A program made the position numbers and the translations under genes. Positions 25,725 to 34,526 of a stretch of 64,000 bases of DNA are shown here, piece by piece (the stretch's first letter is position 1; each line of letters starts with the position of its first letter). Source of the DNA: Allobosea sp. BK604 (GTDB lineage: Bacteria > Pseudomonadota > Alphaproteobacteria > Rhizobiales > Beijerinckiaceae). A model generated the notes under the pieces. That model saw nothing but the letters and a program-made list of their open reading frames with translations. It did no database searches and was not told the origin of the DNA. The stretch covers positions 186,001-250,000 of the forward strand of contig NZ_SLZF01000005.1 in assembly GCF_004341515.1 (NCBI RefSeq), read 5' to 3'.

Positions 25725-27278
25725 ATGGGTGCTTTCGATGTCCGCGACCTGATCAAGGTCGATGCGGCGGCGGCCGCGACCTCCGACATGATGGGCAGGA
25801 GTCCGGTCGGCACGACGCGTGCCTTCCATCCGCTGGCCGAGCGCATCGCCGCGATGCCGGTCAAGCCGACCCTGTCTCCGGTGATGATCGAGGGGCTGGT
25901 CCGGCTGTTCGACGTGCTCGCGATCGCGGGCGTCGGCGGGCTGGTCTACTGGCTCTATGTCTCCGGCAATGTCGAGAACACCCTGCCCTACCAGCTCACC
26001 ATCCCGCTCATGGCGGTCGGCGCGCTCACGGTGTTCCAGGCGCTGCATCTCTACCATGTCGGCGCGCTCCGCCATTTCATCTCGACCGCCGTGCGGCTGA
26101 CCGCCGGCTGGACGGTGCTCTTCCTCGTCGCGCTGGCGGCCTTCTTCTTCCTCAAGATCGGCGACCAGGTCTCGCGCGTCTGGCTCGCAGGCTTCTATGC
26201 CGGCGGTCTCGCCACGCTGCTCGGCGAGCGGCTCGTGGTCACCTTTGGCGTGCGCCACCTCACCCGCATGGGCCGGCTCGAGCGGCGCACCGCCATTGTC
26301 GGCGGCGGCGAAGCGGGCGAGGCGCTGATCCGCGCGCTCGAAGCCCAGCGCGATACCGGCCTGCGCGTCTGCGGCGTCTTCGACGACCGCAACGACGACC
26401 GCTCGCCCGATCTCGTCGCCGGCTATCCCAAGCTCGGCACGATCGACGATCTCGTCGAATTCGCGCGTCGCACCAAGCTCGACCTCGTGATCTTCACCTT
26501 GCCGATCTCGGCCGAGGCGCGCCTGCTCACCATGCTGCGCAAGCTCTGGGTGCTGCCGATCGATATCCGGCTCTCGGCGCATATGTCGAAGCTGCGCTTC
26601 CGGCCGCGCTCCTATTCCTATATCGGCGCCGTGCCCGTGCTCGACGTGTTCGACCGGCCGATCGCCGATTGGGACATCGTGGTGAAGTGGCTGTTCGACA
26701 AGATCGTCGGCACCGCCGCGCTGATCCTGCTCTCGCCGCTGATGATCGCGACCGCGATCGCGATCAAGCTCGACTCCAAGGGGCCGATCTTCTTCAAGCA
26801 GAAGCGCTATGGCTTCAACAACGAGCTGATCGAGGTCTTCAAGTTCCGCTCGCTCTACCACGAGATGACCGACTATGCCGCCGCCAAGCAGGTGACCAAG
26901 GACGATCCGCGCGTCACCCGCGTCGGCCGCTTCATCCGCAAGACCTCGATCGACGAATTGCCGCAGCTGCTCAACGTGGTGTTCAAGGGCAACCTCTCGC
27001 TGGTCGGCCCGCGTCCGCATGCGATCCACGCCACCGCGCAGAACCGCGCCTATGAGCAGGTGGTCGACGGCTATTTCGCCCGTCACAAGGTCAAGCCCGG
27101 CATCACCGGCTGGGCCCAGGTCAATGGCTGGCGCGGCGAGACCGACACCGAGGACAAGATCCAGCGCCGTGTCGAGCACGACCTTTATTACATCGAGAAC
27201 TGGTCGGTGCTGCTCGACATCTACATCCTTTTCAAGACGCCGCTCTCGCTGGTGACCAAGAACGAGAACGCCTATTGA
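25725..27278 (+). CDS. Undecaprenyl-phosphate glucose phosphotransferase (polyprenyl glycosylphosphotransferase)
   Basis: A 517-residue WcaJ/PssY-type initiating sugar transferase. ATG 25725 follows AAGGGTGAGTAGT. Four N-terminal helices (about 60-190) precede a CoA-binding-like Rossmann region ([20 protein letters not shown]). The catalytic Bac_transf domain starts at the reentrant helix ([20 protein letters not shown]) and has [48 protein letters not shown] and [10 protein letters not shown]. It transfers a sugar-1-phosphate to undecaprenyl phosphate to start the exopolysaccharide repeat unit. The polymerase/ligase gene overlaps its stop codon. Confidence 0.93.
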   Translation: MGAFDVRDLIKVDAAAAATSDMMGRSPVGTTRAFHPLAERIAAMPVKPTLSPVMIEGLVRLFDVLAIAGVGGLVYWLYVSGNVENTLPYQLTIPLMAVGALTVFQALHLYHVGALRHFISTAVRLTAGWTVLFLVALAAFFFLKIGDQVSRVWLAGFYAGGLATLLGERLVVTFGVRHLTRMGRLERRTAIVGGGEAGEALIRALEAQRDTGLRVCGVFDDRNDDRSPDLVAGYPKLGTIDDLVEFARRTKLDLVIFTLPISAEARLLTMLRKLWVLPIDIRLSAHMSKLRFRPRSYSYIGAVPVLDVFDRPIADWDIVVKWLFDKIVGTAALILLSPLMIATAIAIKLDSKGPIFFKQKRYGFNNELIEVFKFRSLYHEMTDYAAAKQVTKDDPRVTRVGRFIRKTSIDELPQLLNVVFKGNLSLVGPRPHAIHATAQNRAYEQVVDGYFARHKVKPGITGWAQVNGWRGETDTEDKIQRRVEHDLYYIENWSVLLDIYILFKTPLSLVTKNENAY

Positions 27279-28513
27279 GCGCGCTCGCCGACCGGCAGGG
27301 CTATAGCGAAGGCCGCCGCCGGGGCGGCCTCCGGATTTCGTATGCCGACCTCAAGCGCGGCACGCTCTGGCTGCTGACGGCCTGCAGCGGCATCGCGCTG
27401 ATCGAGCCCTCGCCCTATGAATTCGTCTTCCTGATCACGCTCTTCGTCTTCGCGCTGACCGGGATCCGCTTCTCGCAGAAGCTGGTGCCGATGGCGCTGC
27501 TGCTGCTGCTCTACAATATCGGCGGCGTGATCTCGCTGATCCCCTGGATGGCGGAAGAGGAATCGGTCCGCTTCACCGCGGTCTCGGTCTATCTGATGAT
27601 CACCGCGATCTTCCTCGCCGCGATCATGGCGGAAGACCCGCTCGCCCGGCTCGAGATCCTGCGCAAGGGCTATCTCTTCGCGGCCTGGTATGCCGGGCTC
27701 GCCGCCCTCCTCGGCTATTTCGACGTCGGCGGTCTCGCCAGCGTCTTCACCCGCAGCGCGCGCGCCGCCGGCACCTTCAAGGATCCGAACGTGCTCGGCC
27801 CCTTCCTGGTGGTGCCGATCGTCTATACCTTGCAGCATGTGCTGACCGGGCGGCTCGGGCTGGTGCGCGGCTTCCTGGTGATGAGCGTGCCGCTGATGGC
27901 AGTGTTCCTGTCCTTCTCGCGCGGCGCCTGGGGCAATCTCGCCGGCTCGGCGCTGCTGATGGTCGGGCTGATGTTCCTGACCGCGCCCAACGCCCCGCGC
28001 CGGGCGCGCATCGTCGTGCTGACCCTCAGCGCGCTCGTGCTCGTCGTCGCCGCGCTGCTGATCGCGCTGTCCTTCGAGAACATCCGCAGCATCTTCGAGG
28101 TCCGCGCCAGCCTCGACCAGAGTTACGACCAGGGCGTGACCGGCCGTTTCGGCAGCCAGCTCCGCTCGATCCCGCTCTTGCTGGAGGCGCCGAACGGCTT
28201 CGGGCCGCTCCGCTTCCGCTGGTACTTCCCGGAAGACCCGCACAATGTCTATGTCAACGCCTTCGCGTCCTATGGCTGGCTCGGCGGCCTGTCCTATCTC
28301 GCGCTGATCGCCATCACCTGCTACGCCGGCTGGAAGCTGGTCTTCACCCGCTCGCCCTGGCAGAACCACGCGATCGCGCTCTGGTCGGTGCTGTTCGTCA
28401 CCATCCTGCAGGGCGTCCAGATCGACACCGACCACTGGCGCCATTTCTACCTGATGTTCGGGCTGATCTGGGGCCTGGCCGTGCTGAGGCCGCCTGCCCC
28501 CTCCGCGCGTTGA
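27275..28513 (+). CDS. O-antigen ligase/Wzy-like exopolysaccharide polymerase
   Basis: A 412-residue membrane protein with roughly ten to twelve helices. Starting from TTG 27275 it overlaps the sugar transferase stop by four bases; no ATG is available near the N-terminus. The Wzy_C/WaaL-type region is between about 215 and 320: AVFLSFSRGAWGNLAGSALL with Arg in the periplasmic loop, and the large loop containing PEDPHNVYVNAFASYGWLGG, whose His is typical of ligases and polymerases. It would polymerise or transfer lipid-linked repeat units in the periplasm. Position and coupling support its role in the same pathway. Confidence 0.88.
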   Translation: MSALADRQGYSEGRRRGGLRISYADLKRGTLWLLTACSGIALIEPSPYEFVFLITLFVFALTGIRFSQKLVPMALLLLLYNIGGVISLIPWMAEEESVRFTAVSVYLMITAIFLAAIMAEDPLARLEILRKGYLFAAWYAGLAALLGYFDVGGLASVFTRSARAAGTFKDPNVLGPFLVVPIVYTLQHVLTGRLGLVRGFLVMSVPLMAVFLSFSRGAWGNLAGSALLMVGLMFLTAPNAPRRARIVVLTLSALVLVVAALLIALSFENIRSIFEVRASLDQSYDQGVTGRFGSQLRSIPLLLEAPNGFGPLRFRWYFPEDPHNVYVNAFASYGWLGGLSYLALIAITCYAGWKLVFTRSPWQNHAIALWSVLFVTILQGVQIDTDHWRHFYLMFGLIWGLAVLRPPAPSAR

Positions 28514-28517
28514 ACTG

Positions 28518-28538
28518 CGGTATGATTTTATGCTACCG
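28518..28538. promoter_or_regulatory. Inverted repeat overlapping the parDE promoter
   Basis: CGGTA (28518-28522) and TACCG (28534-28538) are inverted around 11 bases that contain the -10-like hexamers TATGAT and TATGCT. It lies 30 bases before parD, where ParD-type antitoxins bind to repress their own operon. Confidence 0.4.
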
Positions 28539-28568
28539 TCACTGGCGTTTCGCGTCAGGGAGAGGCCG

Positions 28569-28862
28569 ATGGCGGAAGCAGCTGAAAAGATCAGCATTAC
28601 GATGACCCCGGACATGATCCGGGAGCTCCGCGCGAGCGTCGAATCCGGCGAGTATGCCTCGACGAGCGAGGCGCTTCGCGATGCGGTGCGGCTCTGGCGG
28701 CGCGAGCGGACCGAGCATGCCGAGCGCCTGGCCGCGATTCGCGCGCGCATCGCACGTTCCGTCTCGGACGAGCGTCCCAGCCTTAGCCTTGCGGACGCTC
28801 GCAAGCGGCTGAGCGATCACCACGAGCGCATTCTCACCGCGCATGATGATGAGGCCTCTTAG
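28569..28862 (+). CDS. parD: ParD-like antitoxin (ribbon-helix-helix)
   Basis: A 97-residue protein from ATG 28569, preceded by GGGAGAGG. The N-terminus forms a ribbon-helix-helix DNA-binding fold (EKISITMTPDMIRELRASVE, YASTSEALRDAVRLWRRER), the CopG/ParD pattern. The charged C-terminal tail should wrap the toxin. It overlaps the ParE gene by 20 bases. Antitoxin function and autoregulation are inferred from the family and context. Confidence 0.88.
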   Translation: MAEAAEKISITMTPDMIRELRASVESGEYASTSEALRDAVRLWRRERTEHAERLAAIRARIARSVSDERPSLSLADARKRLSDHHERILTAHDDEAS

Positions 28863-29175
28863 CGTCGTCCTTCGGGAAGAGGCAGCAAGCGATCTTTCCG
28901 AGATCTACGACTACGTCTACCGCGCCAGCCTCGACCCATTGACGGCAGAGCGCTTCACGACGCGGATCCTCGATTTCTGCGAGACAATCGGGACGATGCC
29001 GCGGGGCGGACGGCCGCGCGATGATCTCCTGGCGGGATTGCGCACGTTTCCGTTCGAGCGGCGGACGGTGATCGCCTACCGCGTCGTCGACGACGTTGTC
29101 GAGATCACGAATATCTTCCATGGCGGCAGGGATTTTGAAGCCCTCTACCGCCAGGCCCCTGGAAAGGCCGACTAG
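28843..29175 (+). CDS. parE: ParE/RelE-family toxin
   Basis: A 110-residue protein of the ParE/RelE superfamily: VVLREEAASDLSEIYDYVYR (N-terminal helices), FCETIGTMPRGGRPRDDLLA, the beta-strand block LRTFPFERRTVIAYRVVDDV and VEITNIFHGGRDFEALYR. This is the ParE-type C-terminus; ParE toxins inhibit DNA gyrase. It is translationally coupled to the antitoxin, and any of three consecutive ATG codons at 28843-28849 could start it. The pair lies between the exopolysaccharide genes and a methyltransferase, a usual place for an acquired toxin-antitoxin module. Confidence 0.88.
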   Translation: MMMRPLSVVLREEAASDLSEIYDYVYRASLDPLTAERFTTRILDFCETIGTMPRGGRPRDDLLAGLRTFPFERRTVIAYRVVDDVVEITNIFHGGRDFEALYRQAPGKAD

Positions 29176-29250
29176 CGGATTTTCAAGCGGATACCGGTTG
29201 GCGTGAAGAAAATGCGTTAAATCAATGAGCTCCAGAAGCGGGAATGCTCG
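29176..29250 (-). repeat. Dispersed palindromic repeat, family 1 (copy C, inverted)
   Basis: Read on the minus strand it gives GAGCATTCCCGCTTCTGG...TTTAACGCATTTTCTTCACG, then CCAACCGGTATCCGCTTG. This matches copy B in order and spacing, with several substitutions. It starts directly after the parE stop codon. Confidence 0.7.
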
Positions 29251-29255
29251 ATAGA

Positions 29256-30077
29256 TCAGCCCCGCGCCTTCCGCACCACGACATAGGCATGCGTGGTCAC
29301 GAAATGCCAATGGGTCTTCGCCGCCAGCGCGTTGAAGGCGTGATCGGCCTCGCGGATGCCCGGCATGCGCTTGAAATATTCGTGGCCCCAGAACGGCTGG
29401 ACGTGGATGTCGCTGAAGCCGGCGCGCTGCAGCATCGGCCCAAGCAGGGCCGGGTTGCCGCGGCACCAGTCGTAGAAGGCCGGGAATTTCGGGTCGCCGC
29501 CGCCGTCGCGCCGGGCCGGATAGAGCGCATGCACGATGGCGCGCGAGGCCTTCTCGGGCAGGATATGGTTCAGCGTGAAGACCGGCGCCCAGAGCGTCGG
29601 GAAGAAGGCAAGCGCGACGCCCCCCGGCGCCAGCAGCTCGTGGATGTTGTGCCAGGCCTGCGCGACGTCATGGACATGCTCGAAGACCATGCGCGAGACC
29701 ATCAGGTCATAGGCGCCGCGGGCGGCATCGGGCTCGGAGAGATCGCCGGCGATATCGAAGCGGGCGGTCTCGAGACCGGCCGGCGTGAGCGCGAGCTCGC
29801 CGGCATCGATATCGTTGACGATGAGCTCGACACCGTGCCCTGAGGCCTGCTCGGCCGTGAAGAGCGGATCACGCCCGCCGCCGATCTCGCAGATGCGGCG
29901 CAGGCCGAACTGGCGCGAGAGGGCGAGGATGGTCGGCTCGTAATTCTCCCAGGCCCAGCGCGCATGCCAATCCGGGCGCAGACCCTGGAAGAAAGGCGTG
30001 AGCGAGCCCTGCCCTTGCGCGCTCGCAGCCGGAATCTGCGCGGCCCGCCGCGGCGTCGTCGCAATCACCAATGACAT
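29256..30077 (-). CDS. SAM-dependent methyltransferase (class I)
   Basis: A 273-residue protein with a class I methyltransferase core. Motif I is RRICEIGGGRDPLFT, the acidic residue ending strand 2 is in ELIVNDIDAGEL, and motif IV lies near YDLMVSRMVFEHVHDVAQAW. LLAPGGVALAFFPTLW follows as in Methyltransf_11/25 members. The C-terminal 100 residues (WCRGNPALLGPML, FWGHEYFKRMPGI) are a family-specific extension. Its proximity to the exopolysaccharide cluster suggests a glycan-modifying role, but the substrate is unknown. Confidence 0.82.
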   Translation of the reverse strand: MSLVIATTPRRAAQIPAASAQGQGSLTPFFQGLRPDWHARWAWENYEPTILALSRQFGLRRICEIGGGRDPLFTAEQASGHGVELIVNDIDAGELALTPAGLETARFDIAGDLSEPDAARGAYDLMVSRMVFEHVHDVAQAWHNIHELLAPGGVALAFFPTLWAPVFTLNHILPEKASRAIVHALYPARRDGGGDPKFPAFYDWCRGNPALLGPMLQRAGFSDIHVQPFWGHEYFKRMPGIREADHAFNALAAKTHWHFVTTHAYVVVRKARG

Positions 30078-30283
30078 GGCGCTTCTCCGGTTGCTGATGT
30101 CGATCCAGCCGGAACCATGCGGACAAGGCCGTGCCGCAGCAACAAGAGCCTTAAGAGACAGTTAATGAACGGGAGGCGCCGCTGTGTCGCTTCGGGGCAA
30201 AAGGCGGAGCAGTGGATAGTTCGGCGGATCGACCACCAAAGCGCGTTGCATCCCGGCGCGCCCGCCTCTATAAGCCGGCCAGT

Positions 30284-30361
30284 CGGAGCGTAGCGCAGCC
30301 CGGTTAGCGCACTAGTCTGGGGGACTAGGGGTCGGAGGTTCGAATCCTCTCGCTCCGACCA
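30284..30361 (+). tRNA. tRNA-Pro (anticodon GGG)
   Basis: A complete cloverleaf. The acceptor stem is CGGAGCG (30284-30290) with CGCTCCG (30351-30357), then discriminator A and encoded CCA. The anticodon stem CTAGT/ACTAG encloses the loop CTGGGGG with anticodon GGG at 30319-30321. The T-arm contains GGTTCGAATCC. It marks the left boundary of the accessory region. Confidence 0.96.
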
Positions 30362-30558
30362 TTTTTCTCAAAGAGTCGGATATCGTTCGGAAGCTTGGCT
30401 AATAACCTCGTAGCCAGACTATAGCCGCATCCCCTCTCGGGACGAGAACCAGCCCCCTCTTCGTCGCGCCAGTCCGGCAAAGCGATTCGCTCCAAGCGGA
30501 ACGCAACGCGCCCAAACCCGTTCCTCTGATCGCGAGATATCAGGAGGACCGGACAAAG

Positions 30559-30738
30559 ATGCTGCGATTCGTCTTAGGCCAGGCGTTAGGCGCCTATTTC
30601 ACCAAGGTTGCCGCCAGTGGTCGCTACCCGCGGATTGTTTCGGCCGCCCTGAGCCTGGCCGCAACACGGATGGGCGGGCCGAGCAAACTGCTCGGCATCT
30701 GGGGACTGCTTTCAGCTTTGGCGCGCCGCGGGCGATAG
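30559..30738 (+). CDS. Small hypothetical protein (59 aa)
   Basis: A 59-residue gene starting MLRFVLGQALGAYFTKVAAS and ending LLSALARRGR, preceded by AGGAGG nine bases before ATG. It is cationic, with two weakly hydrophobic helices (VSAALSLAATRMGG and LLGIWGLLSAL), so it may associate with the membrane. I do not recognise a family. The strong ribosome site and lack of a competing frame support it. It lies about 200 bases downstream of tRNA-Pro, in the left part of the accessory region. Confidence 0.6.
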   Translation: MLRFVLGQALGAYFTKVAASGRYPRIVSAALSLAATRMGGPSKLLGIWGLLSALARRGR

Positions 30739-30938
30739 GGAGCGGCTCCCCTTCCCTCACGCCGCCCGGATCTCGCGGATAGTCGAGGGAATGGCTTGAC
30801 GCTCGCCGACGCCAGGGTACCGCAGGTCCATGTTCAGCGTTGGCGGAACGGTTGGCGTCCGTGGCATGGGACGCGCATTTGACTCGCCCACAAACCAGAA
30901 CAATAAGAGAACATGCAGATCACGGGGCGAGTCGCGCG

Positions 30939-31190
30939 ATGAACGTCGATACCTTCATCATCCAGGAGTTCGTTACGCGCCGGAAGCGGCTCGTCCCGGG
31001 CCAGAAGGCTCCGGCCAGGACAAGGCACCACGCGTTGAACGATGCCGAACGCCTGGCCAAGCGCGCCGAGGGCGTCGCCGTGATCCATGTCGTCGCAGAT
31101 GACGAGACGGGCGAGGTCAGCTCCATCGACGTGCTGGCGAGGCACGGCGCGATTCCAGAGGAATTCGAGGAACAGATCCGGGCGGCGTGA
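30939..31190 (+). CDS. Hypothetical protein (83 aa)
   Basis: An 83-residue soluble, charged protein starting MNVDTFIIQEFVTRRKRLVP. It has a basic middle (GQKAPARTRHHALNDAERLA) and an acidic C-terminus (DDETGEVSSIDVLARHG, EEFEEQIRAA). ATG 30939 was chosen; the frame is open upstream but not protein-like there. No domain is recognised. Its neighbours are other orphan small genes. Confidence 0.6.
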   Translation: MNVDTFIIQEFVTRRKRLVPGQKAPARTRHHALNDAERLAKRAEGVAVIHVVADDETGEVSSIDVLARHGAIPEEFEEQIRAA

Positions 31191-31244
31191 GCATAGCGAC
31201 TGCGCCGCTCCTGGCCGGGTTGGCGCCCGGACCATGATGAGGCG

Positions 31245-31499
31245 TCAGTGGATCGTCGGCTCCGCCGGTTTCCAAAACCGCAAATCGAAAAGCGGATCGG
31301 CTTCCGCGACCCTCCATGGCTCGATCTTGTCCCCCGACGGCGAGATCAAATGATCCAGATAGCCGAAAGAGCCGCCCTGTTCATAGAAACAGCATACCTT
31401 CCAGCCGCCCCGGCCGGCGAATTCGACCATGCGGGCCCGCCTCCCGTATCGGGCAGGGGGACCGGCGCTCGCGACGATTTCCGAGTAATAATGCTGCAT
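31245..31499 (-). CDS. Hypothetical protein (84 aa)
   Basis: An 84-residue protein starting MQHYYSEIVASAGPP, with AGGTGAGA upstream of ATG 31499. It is rich in Gly and aromatic residues (FAGRGGWKVCCFYEQGGSFG, PLFDLRFWKPAEPTI). No family is recognised. It is convergent with the preceding small gene. The surrounding DNA is less GC-rich than the core, consistent with acquired DNA. Confidence 0.6.
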   Translation of the reverse strand: MQHYYSEIVASAGPPARYGRRARMVEFAGRGGWKVCCFYEQGGSFGYLDHLISPSGDKIEPWRVAEADPLFDLRFWKPAEPTIH

Positions 31500-31758
31500 G
31501 TTCTCACCTGATGCGAAGCAATTAGCATTAAACAACACGCCCGGCATCAGCTTTTGAAGTTATCACTCACCGCCGAATGAGTAATTTTACGCAGAACATC
31601 ACCCCGATTTCCGTTGACATGGCGGCTCTCAAGGCGACTGCTCACGTGAGCCAGTTCCCCCAATATGGGTTGCTTACGCCCCTCGATCGTCGCCGCCATG
31701 CCGCGACTGACCGGATTGGCACCAAATACGTCCCCAGGACGAGACGTACGCAGTCGCG

Positions 31759-32076
31759 ATGCCGTGGTACGAAGAATCGGAATTCGCCGAATTATGGGCG
31801 CTTGCCCATGATCGAGACCAGATGCCGAAGCACTATTCGGTCTGGCTCTCTCACGCGACCCAGGCCCTGCATGAAATGCTCAGCAGCGGACGTGCCGTCG
31901 AAATCATTACGGTGCGGCTGGCACCCTACCGCGCCTGGCTAGCCGAACGCTCACTCGAGAATACCGCCATGACCCGGCGGCGCTATGTCGAAGAACTCGC
32001 GACACGCGGCGGCGAAATCCGTCAGGGTGGAGCGCCTGGTCTGTCGGACTCGATCGCCGCCAAGCGGGACGACTAG
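31759..32076 (+). CDS. Hypothetical protein (105 aa)
   Basis: A 105-residue, mostly helical soluble protein starting MPWYEESEFAELWALAHDRD. It contains HYSVWLSHATQALHEMLSSG and ITVRLAPYRAWLAERSLEN, with a Gly-rich C-terminus. Its composition is typical of a real protein, but no family is recognised. It may be a small regulatory or phage-derived gene. Confidence 0.6.
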   Translation: MPWYEESEFAELWALAHDRDQMPKHYSVWLSHATQALHEMLSSGRAVEIITVRLAPYRAWLAERSLENTAMTRRRYVEELATRGGEIRQGGAPGLSDSIAAKRDD

Positions 32077-32077
32077 C

Positions 32078-32118
32078 GCATCGGCCCGAGAAGTCGATTG
32101 CGGCTTTCGGAAATGCCC
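32078..32118. repeat. Dispersed palindromic repeat, family 2 (copy B)
   Basis: GCATCGGCCCGAGAAGTCGA followed by TTGCGGCTTTCGGAAATGC. It shares the GCATCGG.CCGA end and internal layout with the copy at 45520-45564. It lies just after the 105-residue gene. Confidence 0.55.
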
Positions 32119-32366
32119 ATGATCGAGCCGGCTACCTTAGTGCGGCATTCAGTCGAGCAGTTGAACAGAGCCGCACGGACCGGCCTCGTTCTTAACGAGG
32201 CGACAAGAACTTGACCTGCGCCAAGCTCGATTGGCCTGAAGCATCGCTGTAGAACAAATCCGCGCAGTTCGCCTTACCCGATATTCCAGCCCGCCTCCCC
32301 TTGCCCCAAGCGAGTGCCGATGGAGGCCGCGGTGGAACGAGCGCAGCCATGAGCCGTTGAATCGCC

Positions 32367-32550
32367 ATGGCGAAGACACCGCTCACGATCCGCAATGACG
32401 ACGAGCTGGCGAAAGCGCTCGATCGCGCCGCGGGAGCGAGCGCTCGCCGAGATCTGCGCGGCCATCGAGACCTATACCGAGAGCATGCGGGTCCTGCGGA
32501 TGGTCAACCGCAACCCCAACCAGACGGACGAACTCGCCTCAGACGATTGA
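32367..32550 (+). pseudogene. Frameshifted small hypothetical gene
   Basis: The frame opening MAKTPLTIRNDDELAKALDR is protein-like only up to about 32432; afterwards it becomes low-complexity. The next frame then reads ERALAEICAAIETYTESM and ends at TGA 32548-32550 with NPNQTDELASDD. Removing one base near 32432 would join the two into a single protein of about 60 residues. I infer a one-base insertion in a small cytoplasmic helical protein. The alternative is two unrelated short frames. Confidence 0.5.
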
Positions 32551-32576
32551 GGCCCAATGGACAGGAACAGCTGACG

Positions 32577-32780
32577 ATGAAGACCCGGATTGAGCACGAC
32601 TCTCACAATGGCGGCAGCGGCAAGCCGGACTTCTCGATCGAAACCGCGGAGGACCATCATGTCGCCAAGGAGCGGATCGAGGCCCTGCAAAAGAGCACGC
32701 TCGACGAGGAGGCCGAGCAGGAGCTTGAAGCGCTGAAACAGGCCGTCGCGCGCTGGCACGAGAAGCGCGCGACGATCTGA
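32577..32780 (+). CDS. Small charged hypothetical protein (67 aa)
   Basis: A 67-residue, highly charged protein starting MKTRIEHDSHNGGSGKPD. Its C-terminal half should form a single long helix (VAKERIEALQKSTLDEEAEQ, ELEALKQAVARWHEK). The frame is open further upstream, but ATG 32577 has a GGAACAG-type site and the upstream part belongs to the shifted small gene. No family is recognised. Confidence 0.55.
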   Translation: MKTRIEHDSHNGGSGKPDFSIETAEDHHVAKERIEALQKSTLDEEAEQELEALKQAVARWHEKRATI

Positions 32781-32813
32781 GGCGCGGCGGCCGGTGGGCG
32801 TTTACCGCGGCAG

Positions 32814-34526
32814 CTAGAGGATGAGAATATCTGCGACTGTGAAGGCCGTGCTCTGCAAGCCGATGAAGGTGATTGTGTTACCACCCGTGAGGTCGAGCGT
32901 TGCGACGCCGCCAACATCGTGGAATGCGGCCAGGATGTCAGCCTCCGTCATCCAGCCGGTGCCATTCACGTCGGCGAAAATTGCGAGGTGATCACTCCCT
33001 GGCCTGAAGTCGAGGATGGTGTCGCGCCCGCTACCGGAGCGGAATACAAACCAATCGCTGGCAGGAGAGTACTCTGTCCCGGCGGCGAGCGTGTCATCGC
33101 CTGTGCCGCCGTCGATATAGTCCGCACCGACCCCGCCCCCGATCCGATCGTTGCCGGCGTCACCCATCAGGATGTTGGAGCTGCTACCGCCGAACTGGTC
33201 TTCGATGATGACGTCGTCGCCATCGCCGCCATAGACGGTGTCAGTCCCCTGACCGCACGTGATCTGATCGTTGCCTCCCCCCGCATAGACCGTATTATCC
33301 CCCTGCCCCGTATCAATGAGGTCGTCGCCGGAACCTCCTGACTGGCCGTCTGGGAGCACGTCGTCACCATAGATCGTGTCGGGCCCGATACCGCCGACGA
33401 TCACGTCGTTTCCTGAGCCGCCAGCGATGAACGTGTTGGACGAATAGGGGTGAGCCGTGATCTGGTCGTTGCCGGCTCCTCCGAACAACATATCCCGGCC
33501 AATTCCGTAGCCGTCACCTTCGTAGAGAATATCGTCGCCAGCACCGCCATAGAGCGTATCGGAGCCGTTCCCACCGGCCAGGTGATCATTTCCGTCGGAG
33601 CCGATGAGGATATCGTCGCCGTCCAGGCCGGCAAAAAAGTCGTCGCCAGCGCCGCCAATCAGCAGGTCGGCGAAATTCGAGCCGCGGACACGTTCGATCG
33701 AGACAAACGTGTCGCCGTCGGCATCGGTGCCGGCTTCGATGCCGAGATCAAAGCGCACCACAGCCCCCACCGAAGCGGTCTCATAGCTGACCGTATCGAC
33801 GCCGTCCCCACCGTCCAGCCAATCGATACCCGTCCCACCGATCAGGATGTCATCGCCCTGCCAGCCGAAAATCTGGTCATCTCCGGCGCCACCCTCGAGA
33901 ATATTGGCCGCGTCATCGCCGCCGATCAAATCGGCGAAAGCCGAACCGACCGCGCCCTCTATTTCGATGAAACGGTCGATCATGCCGCCCCAATCGAAGG
34001 CGTACCCGGATGCCAGCGACACGCTGACGCCAGCGGCTGCATCCGCATAGGAGATTCGATCAAGACCCGGGCCGCCATGGACCAAATCCGAACCCAGGCC
34101 CGGCGCAATCAGGTCATTGCCGGCATAGCCCGGAATGTAATCGTCGAAACTGGTACCGATTACGGCATCGTCCCCAAGCATGAGCTGGGAGATGGCAGGA
34201 TAAGTGGAGGGATATGGCAGTGCGCTGATCGAGATAGCAATACTGAGTGAATACAAGGTCGTCGTGTCATAGGATGCGCCGATCGAGTGGATGGTTTCGA
34301 ACGGAGCTCCTCCACGTGGATTGGACACCCTGGTCCAACCTGTTTCGGTAAAGACTCCGTCGGGCGCGAACAGTCTGCTGCTATTATTGGTAATTTGTGA
34401 GAACCGATCAAAGAACGATATCGTTGACCCGGACGAAATCGCATTGGCGGCGCGTGAAATCACATCGTCCAGCCAGGCCTGATCAAGCGACAGGGGGGCG
34501 TCGGGGCGTCCTTTGATCTGAACCAT
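32814..34526 (-). CDS. RTX calcium-binding repeat protein
   Basis: A 570-residue acidic protein dominated by glycine-rich nonapeptide repeats of the hemolysin/RTX type (GGxGxDxUx). Examples are LEGGAGDDQIFGWQGDDILI, LIGGAGDDFFAGLDGDDILI, LYGGAGDDILYEGDG and YGGDGDDVIIEDQFGG, spread over residues 130-480 in several blocks. These fold as calcium-bound beta-rolls. The last ~80 residues (FVFRSGSGRDTILDFRPGSD) match the usual region before a type I secretion signal. The first ~125 residues (LSLDQAWLDDVISRAANAIS) form no domain I recognise. Export by an ABC-type system is expected, but none is in the window. It abuts the prophage lysis end. Confidence 0.88.
   Translation of the reverse strand: MVQIKGRPDAPLSLDQAWLDDVISRAANAISSGSTISFFDRFSQITNNSSRLFAPDGVFTETGWTRVSNPRGGAPFETIHSIGASYDTTTLYSLSIAISISALPYPSTYPAISQLMLGDDAVIGTSFDDYIPGYAGNDLIAPGLGSDLVHGGPGLDRISYADAAAGVSVSLASGYAFDWGGMIDRFIEIEGAVGSAFADLIGGDDAANILEGGAGDDQIFGWQGDDILIGGTGIDWLDGGDGVDTVSYETASVGAVVRFDLGIEAGTDADGDTFVSIERVRGSNFADLLIGGAGDDFFAGLDGDDILIGSDGNDHLAGGNGSDTLYGGAGDDILYEGDGYGIGRDMLFGGAGNDQITAHPYSSNTFIAGGSGNDVIVGGIGPDTIYGDDVLPDGQSGGSGDDLIDTGQGDNTVYAGGGNDQITCGQGTDTVYGGDGDDVIIEDQFGGSSSNILMGDAGNDRIGGGVGADYIDGGTGDDTLAAGTEYSPASDWFVFRSGSGRDTILDFRPGSDHLAIFADVNGTGWMTEADILAAFHDVGGVATLDLTGGNTITFIGLQSTAFTVADILIL

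Noticed and set aside
33000..34100. Regularly spaced repeats that might suggest a CRISPR array
   Set aside because: They encode in-frame RTX nonapeptides; spacing is 27 bases with degenerate copies, and no cas genes are present.
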